The notes beneath the pieces are model-generated. The model ran no database searches and had not been told where the DNA came from. It saw only the letters and a program-made list of their open reading frames with translations. From NCBI GenBank assembly GCA_005408345.1, contig SEMN01001271.1, positions 1-64,000 on the forward strand: a stretch of 64,000 nucleotides of DNA, written 5' to 3'. Of this stretch, positions 49,201 to 58,781 are shown one piece after another. Source of the DNA: Macquaria australasica. Its lineage: Eukaryota; Chordata; Actinopteri; Centrarchiformes; Percichthyidae. Within the stretch, counting starts at the first letter, position 1. The number at the start of each line of letters is the position of its first letter. Made by a program: the position numbers and the translations under genes.

Positions 49201-52200
49201 TTGCTGGTCAATTACATTGTTGCAGATGACGGACATTGCACAAGGTTGCCTGTCCTTTGTGCTCCGAGTTGTTTCCTGAGTATTTTGTTGAAGTACATGC
49301 CAGCACCTGTGGAGAAAGGTTTCTCTCCTATTATGCACATCTACAATCTTTTTTCACGTAAATTATTCTTGCATAGTGTTGAACATTGTTAACCATAATT
49401 TGGGATTCCACTGATGAAGGCATGTCACCTTCAGTCTTTCAGTACATTGCAAGGGACACACATCATTGATTTAGACAAGGAGGAAAAATATGCCAGTGAA
49501 GAAGAACTGAACGGGAGGGACAAACAGTCTAACAGGTACAGCTAAACAGTTTTCATGCTTTTTAACTTGCCACTCCAGAACCTTGTATTAGTATTTCCCT
49601 GTTTCCTTACAGCCCAAATAACTTAATTTTATAATAATAATTTTTTTCTTCAAGTCTTGCCAAAGCCATCCACACACTTAGTGGACGAGTGGACACCACA
49701 GCTGTTTTCAACATTTGTGTCACAAGAGAGGACATGTTTAACAGAGGTATGGGGCAGTGGAAGTGTCAAAAGAGATCTTCTCCACAAAATCCCCTCCGAG
49801 TGTCTTTCATTGGAGAATCTGGAATTGACAATGGGGCTCTCAGGAAATAATTCTTAACTGGTATGCTTACCTCTTACTCGTATTTAATTAAAAGTAGTAT
49901 GGGGAAAAACCCCAAGTATTCAATCACAGACTACCATAAAGATAATTTCAAGTATGTAGAATTGTGTTCTGCAATGTCACATTCATGTGTACATTATTTG
50001 TTATTGTCTGCATTAATTACACTGTGTTACTACAGGGCGGCTGGAGAGATCATTGCTGTCAGTATTACACAAGGTGGTCCTCCACCTAACTTTTTCCGAG
50101 AGTGGTGCTATGGCTACATATGCACTGGGGAGATTGACAAAGAGACGATATCCAAGGATGATGTGGCTGATCCAGAGCTCAGACATCTTATGGAAGAGGT
50201 TTTGTCTTCCTACTGCTCAGATGCTTCTTCATATTGCATGAAGTTAGTTTTATGCAGTTTGGCACCTCTCTGTAGTGTGAATATTAATACATTTTAAAGA
50301 AGTGACACGTTTCCCATGACCCCATTAATGATACTGTTTTTCCTATTGCAAAGGTTGAGATGGCTGAACCTGAAGCTCTGATCGACCTCCTTGACAGAAT
50401 ACTAGCATGCGGGTACAGTGGTCCTGTAACACAGGAGAGGAAGGAAGCAATTATAAAGTATGTGCATTTTCTAATTACGTCATTTTCATCCTTATTTTTA
50501 CACCCCATGTTTTACATCTATTATCATCCATTCTCTTTCTTTCACACCCATACTTGTATGCAGTCACTCACTTTTTTTAATTCATGATCTTTTTTTTGTT
50601 TGCTGCTAACATCCAGTTTCTCCCCTTTTCAATTTTATATTTGAATCATAGGGCCATTATCTTGCACTCATCTGTCCGCATCCTACCGATGCTCCAGCAG
50701 ATATGCTCAGGCATGAAGCTGTATGGCTTGTGCGAGATGATTGTACAGCAACCACACAACTTCCAGCAGCTGTTTGTTCCTGGCCTTTTGGAAAAGGTCA
50801 GTATTATGTCTTTAGCTGATTTTCTTAAATAATCTCAAACCTTGTGATGTGATATTTAGCATAAGCATTTTGTGTTTTTCCTCACCCTGGCCTGGATTCT
50901 GAATTCCTGATGGGATCCATGTTTCCAATCTATAGTAAGCTGGGCTCACTGAGACACCAGAGGGAATCAAAGATTGTGTACTTCTTGCAAGATTTCCTCC
51001 AGAGCATTGAAGATGGTGATACTATTGTGCTGAAATTTTATAAACCTATTTGTGTCTTAGAATATTATGTGAAGTAACCTTCTTCTTTTCAGTCCGATTA
51101 TGACACACAAATTAAATCTGTCTGTATTCCCCCCTCATTAACAACTTTCACTGTCTTAGTCTTGTGTGTGTCACTCTATTTGAAGATAAAACTTTTAATC
51201 ATGTGGGGCTTACATAGTTCTGTCTTGAGAATGAAACAATGATAACATGAAGTAGGAATGCCTAATTTGGCTCTCTTCTTGAAAATATCCATATACTTAA
51301 AAAATAGCATTAGAAAATAATAGGACATTTTATTAATATTGCTTGGGTGAAGATATGCATTTCTGTGTATTGATTTTTATGTTTTACCAACTTGTTTCAG
51401 AGGAAGAAGAGAGCTTTGTGGTAGAAGAAAGGGACCCCACCGTGAAGAAAACAGAGTGTGATCTTGAGGATGGACATGGGAGAGAGATGGAGACAACAGA
51501 TAAACTGGAGAGAGATGAAGATGAGATGAAGGAGAAACACAAGATCACAGTCAGTTGCTTCCTTCAGTGGCTTACTGGACAGGCACATGTCCCCATCACC
51601 TCAACAGAGAGAGAGAAATTTAGGATTCAAATTGAATTCGACCACGATTGTGGTACACACACCATATGTTTTCCAGTAGTCAATGCATGCTCCAACTCAG
51701 TAACATTTCCGACACAGCACCTCAGTTCATATCCAGAGTTTGTGAGCATTATGACACAGGCTGTTAGTAACAGTAAGGACTTTGGTCGTGCATAGATGTG
51801 CTTTCTGTCAAACCAGTCCAACTTAATTTGACATGGTTTTCAATAAAGCAGTTCTGCCTTGAGCATGTATAATTAATGTCTATGTTCAAGATGAGAAGAG
51901 AATGTTACTATCCAGAAAAAGGTGAGAATAATAAAAAAAATTAAATCTCCATTTCATAGTTTTCATGTCTTTAATATTATAATATGTGGAAAAAAACAAA
52001 TGCCCTTCTCTGAGTAGGTGTGTCCAAACTGTTGACTGGCACTGTATTTGTCATGTATAATTCATGTCTATTTTCAAGATGAGAAAATGTTACTATCCAG
52101 ACAAAACACAATAACCAAGGCCCATTGATGTGCATATAAAAATAATCTATAATACATTTGATAGTAGCCTATTCTCAGGTCTTCATCCCCCTCACTGTGT

Positions 52201-54107
52201 ACTCCAGGATGTACCCAGTCTCTCAAGAATTAAACAGCGTTTTCTCTACCTGAAGGATGATATCCACTTTTACTGCTAGACACAAGTTAGACACTTTTCC
52301 CAACCACTCTCATATGGGAAAGTTATTGCATATAAAGTATTAGTTTGAATACACTACTATATTCTAAAGTAACACTTTACAATACAGTACACAAAAATGA
52401 GTAGTTACTAAGGAATGAGAGAGGGACTAATCAGGAATGGCCTGATAATTATCCTTAATAGTCCCTGAATAACTCAGAATTGAGTATCTATGAATCAGAA
52501 TAACAACCACTTTCTTCATAAGCTGCTCCTGATTAGCTCTGAACTAGTAGCCACTCATTCATTACTAATGTTTGTGCACCCCCAAGTAAAGCGGTACATC
52601 ATACTGAGTAGTTTTAATGTTAATGTTAAATGATTATCTGACCATTACTTTATGGAGGTTTTGTTAGGACTTTAGAACTATTATGATTTTCAGGTGATTA
52701 ACTAATCCTTACCTAATGATTCATTAATATAGAATCATTAACTCAAACTCAATTTGGAGTTATTCAGGAACTACTTATTAACGATTCATTATCAAGTTGT
52801 TCCTGATTTGTTTCTCTTGTTAAGTAACTATTCACATTTGTGTACCGTATTGTAAAGCGTATTTTAACTTATTTTCTTACTGCATCACACTACAAAACAC
52901 AGGGTTCGTACAGCTTTTTAAGAGGAAAATTCAAGAACTTTCAAGGTACCTAAACCAAAAATTTCCAGATTCTCGAAGTCTTTATCATCACATCTAAATT
53001 GCTACTATAAATGCCAGGAGACAAACAAATATGACAACGGGATGGTTTCATTTTAAATATTAAAAGATTTTTGGTTTACTCAAATGATTGAGTATATAAT
53101 GAAACACCATATTATGTTGGTAATCAAGCATTTTTCAAGGAGTATATTCAAATTCAAGCATATTGCTAACCTTGAAAACATGAGTTAAAATTAATTAATT
53201 TTCTAAACTTTCATGACCTTGTACAAACCCTGAAAGCACGAATGTTTAATACCTTTACATAAATCTGTATGGACTGTCAGTGAAAACTGACATTGCTATT
53301 AACATTGCTATTGTCAATAGGCTGGTCTCACATGCCTTTTCTCTCCTTCTATTTAAGAGCCACATCTTCCAGCTACATACTCACGGGTAAGAGTAGGTAA
53401 AGTTCCTTGACTGGAGTGTTGGGGTTGTTTGGCTCAAATATTGACTGAAGTTCAGTTATTTCCTCTGGACTCAAAGGGCACTCAAATTCAGGAACGACAA
53501 TCCCTGCATCTTCATCTTCTCCATCGTGGTCAGCAGCAATTTCCCAGTCAACATCTGGCTCCTGAAAATCATAATAGAGACTTTGAACAAGTTCTTTGGA
53601 ATGTTCTAGATTTCGCTTAATGAATAACACTCACAGGATAGGATGTAAAGAATATTTTTAAAATGACTAACTTCATTGACAATCCAATAAAGCGAACTCA
53701 GGTTGCTAACAATGCCAGTTACTACAGAAACATATAATCAATACCTCTGGACTCTCAGGCTGGTCAACATTTGTCTGAATCAGTCCAATTTGCCATATCT
53801 GCTCTGGACTCCGGTTTCCTTCACTGCTGAGTGGATGATGGTTCCAGTCTTCTGTAAATATCCCCAAGTCTGTCTGAAGACTTGGGGATAGTCTGGGAAG
53901 AATGATGAAATGTACACAGAACAGGTCCTCAGTTGATGAGATGTCCAACAGTCCATCCTTCTCCAGGGAGTGCAGTAACTTATAGTACTTGTTGGTAACT
54001 ATGACTCAGACATCACGCCAGAGACGCTCAATCCTATGGATGAGAATACAATGTTAAGTCTAAATGTAATGTAATGTAATTCCGACAGGTTGTAGTTGTC
54101 TATGTGT

Positions 54108-54144
<37 letters not shown>

Positions 54145-57100
54145 CGTGAGTCCCAACAACGACACTTCACTATTTATCATGCTTAGAATGAAATAGAGTA
54201 GAGCAGCCATATTGCACTGGCATTGTAAGATGTAGACTGTTGAGAATTGTAAGCACTAAGTGAGTTAATGGAAATGTTGCACTTTACCTCTGATTATGAA
54301 CACTTTTACCAGAGATGAAGCTTTCTCTACATTTTCCACTCCCTGATCTCCTCTGACCCTGAAATTTACACAATTGACCAAAGGTCTGTCAAGGATATAA
54401 TCAGCCAAATGCATCATAGTATGACCTAGCTTTCCAAAGACTATGCTTTATTCTTTGAATTCACCTTAAAGGCACTCCATGTCTTTGAGTTGCTCCTAGG
54501 AAGAAGCCATAGGCTGTTAACACACAGTTGTTGGTCGAAGCGTTCAAGTACATTACCTGCAGAAAAGAAAAATTCATTCAAATTAGAGCAGTTTCACACA
54601 GTAGTTGTAGGTAACGTTCTCTCACAATGCTTGTTCAGCAAAAATAGGCAATGCAGGGTCCTTGACACCAAAAATCTTTTATTAGCTGCAGAACACCACA
54701 TTGGCCACAAGATGGCAATGCCAAGACCATCGGTATGACATCCGAGGCCCTTTCCCTTTTTGCCTGGTGAAGTGAACAGGAGACTGCAAAAATCAAACTA
54801 GTTATAACCCACTTCTTACCTGGGTGCTAAATTGAACCTGTCCACTAAGAGCAATTCGTAGGCTAAAAGCATCATAAAAGTTAATTACCAAAGGCACTAT
54901 TAGCCCTACGATTATTTTGGGAAACAAGACCCTGTACTATATAATTATATTTATATTTTTGCCATATAAATGAGAGAAATATAATGGACACATGTAGATT
55001 AAAACTTTTTAATTAAGATAGAACTCATTTTGGGACCACAATGTCTACTTTCACTAGTGTACTTGCTTGTGTCCATACGGGTTAAAAATTAGGCCCTGTC
55101 TTGTGATATCAAATGGCTGACAGCAAACTCATCCTAAAAATATAAGGTTGTTTAAAATGTGTGTCCACTCAAGTGAAATGTAGTCTTACCTTCCTCGAAT
55201 ACCCGTCCACTCCACCAAAGATTACAATGTTGTATCTAGGAAACCAAAGAACAAATGGTAATGGCACTCTGGCAATGAAACACTGATTCACCTAGACTGC
55301 AACATTAAAAAGAGAGTATTTATTAATCTCTGAAAATGTAATAAAAAAATATCTATACCTTATCAATTTGTGGTTTGTGTCCACATGCTCTAGAGAGAGG
55401 GGCCCTCACACAGAATATGTTCGTCTCACAACACAGCCCAGATTGGCCAATCTGGAGAGGATGCCAAATGAATCCACTCGATGCATTGAGGCTGCCATTC
55501 TAGCCCATTGCACACAAATACCCATGAACAGCAACCTTCCTCTGACCATCCGGTAACCAGCAGTGGGCATGTCATTCTTAATGGCTGTCACCACATTATC
55601 CAACTCCTCATCACTGATGGAGCTATAAAGTTCAGAAACAGATAAGCCAAAATCCCTCATCCTCCTAAAGATTGTGCGGATAGAAACACCAAGCAGTTTT
55701 GCAATGCAGGGCACCGAGAGGTTTGTCTGCAACATCTCAGCCAACTGCTCTTTCTCAACTTCAAACCTAGGACGTCCTCGCAGACCAAGTACTGATCCCA
55801 CTGCTGTATCTGGAGCTGCTGTATCTAACTGTTGCCTGATAAATCCAAAGACCTCCTGAAGAGCTTGGATTATTTCTTGGGGAATGTCAACATGTCTTGC
55901 GAGTGCTTGCAGAAGGTATAGCTCCTGGCAACACACAAACTCCATGAAATCCAGGTCAAGTGGTGTTCGAATGAGTGCAAGCTCAAATTTTGACAGGAGT
56001 CGCTCCAGGATCTGACGTCTCAGGATATGCTGTGGAGAACAATAAAGTACACATGAGGAAATGGCACACCTCAGATCACTATGTAGTTTAGGGGAAGAAA
56101 TTAGTTTGCAATTAAGGTCTAAGGACTAAGGTTGACAAAAAAGTACATTGGCCAGAAGTTGCCATGCACTGATTTAATGTCTTTATATTTGAGGCCAATC
56201 TAAAAATAAAATTCTATGGACCTATCCCACAGGTGTGTGTTGACCCCCGTCCCTTCCCGGGCTCCATCCATTACCAATATTTTCATAATCTTAACCAAGT
56301 AGTTTTGTTACCTAAACCTAACCAAACTGCGACCGTTTCACAACGTTAACCACAGGCCCTGAAGGCAAACGTATCCAATGTGCCACTGGGTCGCTGTAGC
56401 ATTCACTGTAACGTTAGCTGTACCGTTATCTGATTAGCTAACGTTGGCTAATCAGATAAGCTAATAGCCAATGTTAGGTAGCTAATCAGCTAATCAGATA
56501 ACAGTAGGTTAGTGTAATAATTCAGGACCGTTTCCCTCATAGTAAAATGTAAATGTAGCATTATGAAACCAGTAAAATGAAATAGCTCTTACGTGAGGCG
56601 TTTCCACATCCATTTCTTCAGTGTATCTTCTTCCTTTCTTTTGTACTTGAGCCGATACAAAGACAACGTCTAATCCTAAAAGACGAGGACTGTGACCAAT
56701 TATATTTAAGGATACAATGGTGACTGGATCCGCCCACTTACTGCCAAAAAGAAAATCCACTCGCAAGCGAGCAGGTGAAAGTTTTGCGACCAGGAGTGCT
56801 CAAAGCATTGTTTTCTCCTTGCAGGCTACAGTATATACAGCTCGCGCAAGCAGAAGTTCAATTCAATTCAGTTTTATTTATATAGCACCATATCATAACA
56901 AAGTTATCTCAGGGCACGAAGTGTTCTGCGCATGAGTGTTGTGAAAGTGCTCGCAAAAATAATATGCGTGCGTGGCTGTTTGAGTTGCGCGCGCAAAGAT
57001 CTCATTTGCACGTGCGGGTTTTGGCAGTGATATGCCGTCATAAAAATGGGGAAAGAACTAGTGCATCTCTGTTGCTCATTAGGTCTGTACATGCTTAATG

Positions 57101-58743
57101 GCAGGATGAAAGGGGACTCTTTAGGGAGGTTCACATATTGTTCAGCTCTTGGGACTAGTGTAGTCGATCACACCATCACTGACATGGACCCCTACCTCAT
57201 CAGTGCATTCTCTGTCAGACCACAGACCCCACTATCAGATCACTACCAGATAAATGTATATATAAAACTAGCTGTACATAAGACAATGACAGAACCTGAG
57301 CCCTGTAAACTACATCAAATAAATAATCAAAATAAATGGACTGAATGGATGATGGTGAAGTTAGATTTAAAAATTTGATCACTTCACCTGAAATTACTGA
57401 TCTAATTAACACATTCCTATCTGTACAGTTTCAACCAAACCAATTAAATGTGGCTGTTACAAAGAAAAGAAAAAAAAAGGGTAACATTTTTGGATGTGTT
57501 ATTGATTTTAAAAAGGCTTTTGATTCTATTTGGCAAGAGGGACTATCTTATAAAATTCTCCAAATCGGAGTAGGGGGGAAACTTTACGACATAATTAGGT
57601 CAATGTTTGTCAATAATAAATGTGGAGTCAAAATTGGTAACAAAACTACAAATGTTTTCACTCAAGGGAGAGGCGACAGCTTGTCTTCAACTCTATTTAA
57701 CATCTACATTAATGACCTAGCAGTACTGTTGGAGCAATCCAGAACCCCTGGCCTAACCCTTAACAATAAGGAAGTTGCTGCTCTATGCTGATGACCTTGG
57801 TGTTGCTGTCATCCACACAACAAGGACTACAGCAGCACTTGGACCTCCTGGAGGAGTACTGTCAGAACAGGGCCCTGACAGTCAACTTTAACAAATCGAA
57901 AATGATGATCTTCCAAAAGAAGCCCAGATCTCAGGAAAGCAAATATCAATTCAAATTAGGAAACACCCATCTAGATCACACCCTATACTATGATTACCTG
58001 GGGTTCAAAATCAGTGCATCAGGTAACTTTGGTCTGGCAGTGAACACACTGAAACAACAAGACACACTGAGATTTCAGGCACTACAAACCCAAGAAATTA
58101 ACCCTAAAAAGAGTCCCTTCTGTCAGATGGTCCTGAGACTTACTGATCAAATAACACCCAACACTACCTCAGACCAGCACTGCTTTCCAACCACTGATCA
58201 GAGTAAACCAAATTATTAAATTAACAAAAGATGCCTATCTGGAACACTGGACCAATCAAACCAAAACTCAAAACAAACTGAACTGCTATCTGACCCTAAA
58301 TCATGAATACAGATTGGATTGAATTGAATACAGTATCTCTTTACTGTCAGAGATCCAAAGCAGAGACAGATCCTGACCAAATACAGACTCAGTGACCACA
58401 GTCTAGCCATAGAGAGAGGATGACACAAGAAGTCCTGGCTACCAAAAGAGGAAAGAGTCTGTGGTCACTGCACGACAGGTGAGGTAGAGACAGAGATGTA
58501 CTTCCTCTTAAACCGTAACAGATACAATCATATCAGAGTAGAATAACTGTAAGAAATTGAATTAGTTGATCCCAACCTTCACAGATCTCAATGACAGTGA
58601 AAAGCAACAGATTATAATAGGAGAGGGACCTGCAGCAGACTGAGCTGCACAATATGTGACTGCATGTCACAAACTCAGGGACACATAATAAAACATCACT
58701 GAATATGCCAAATAAGTATCTTGATCTCTACATCAACACCCCC

Positions 58744-58781
<38 letters not shown>

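Larger units (their letters stand above)
53373..56613 (-). pseudogene. rve/DDE integrase-like transposase, seven exons
   Basis: Exons: 56613-56593 (MDVETPH), 56029-55359, 55235-55190, 54556-54465, 54358-54288, 54033-53745 and 53561-53373. Exon 2 starts HILRRQILERLLSKFELALI. It carries a helix-turn-helix-like region (CIAKLLGVSIRTIFRRMRDF), then GYRMVRGRLLFMGI, SMHRVDSFGI and EHVDTNHKLI with the first catalytic Asp. Exon 3 reads NIVIFGGVDGYSRK, exon 4 VMYLNASTNN, exon 5 VRGDQGVENV (second Asp, 56 residues later) and GKSVHNQ, and exon 6 IERLWRDV (Glu). Exon 6 also has DWNHHPLSSEGNRSPEQIWQ and exon 7 is acidic. Breaks are TGA after RRTYSV (55408), a frame-changing deletion in exon 5, and TGA after WRDV (54007). 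Confidence 0.82.
47520..57041. mobile_element. 9.5-kb DNA transposon with rve/DDE transposase and HECT gene
   Basis: The ends ATGACAGCATATCACTGCC (left) and, inverted, ATGACGGCATATCACTGCC (right) continue as long inverted repeats. An 8-bp near-perfect duplication flanks them, and the flanking LINE reads through when the element is removed. Inside are two convergent spliced genes: a rightward HECT-domain gene (47748-51795) and a leftward integrase-like transposase (56613-53373). Their 3' ends are 1.6 kb apart. Nested elements are at 52372-52860, 52900-53232 and 56858-56917. I infer a eukaryotic rve-type transposon (IS3EU/Ginger-like assemblage, from memory). Both genes are interrupted, so this copy cannot be autonomous. 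Confidence 0.85.

Noticed and set aside
47748..56613. Treating the HECT and integrase genes as two host genes in intron 1
   Set aside because: Both lie inside one pair of inverted repeats with a target duplication, and both contain stops.
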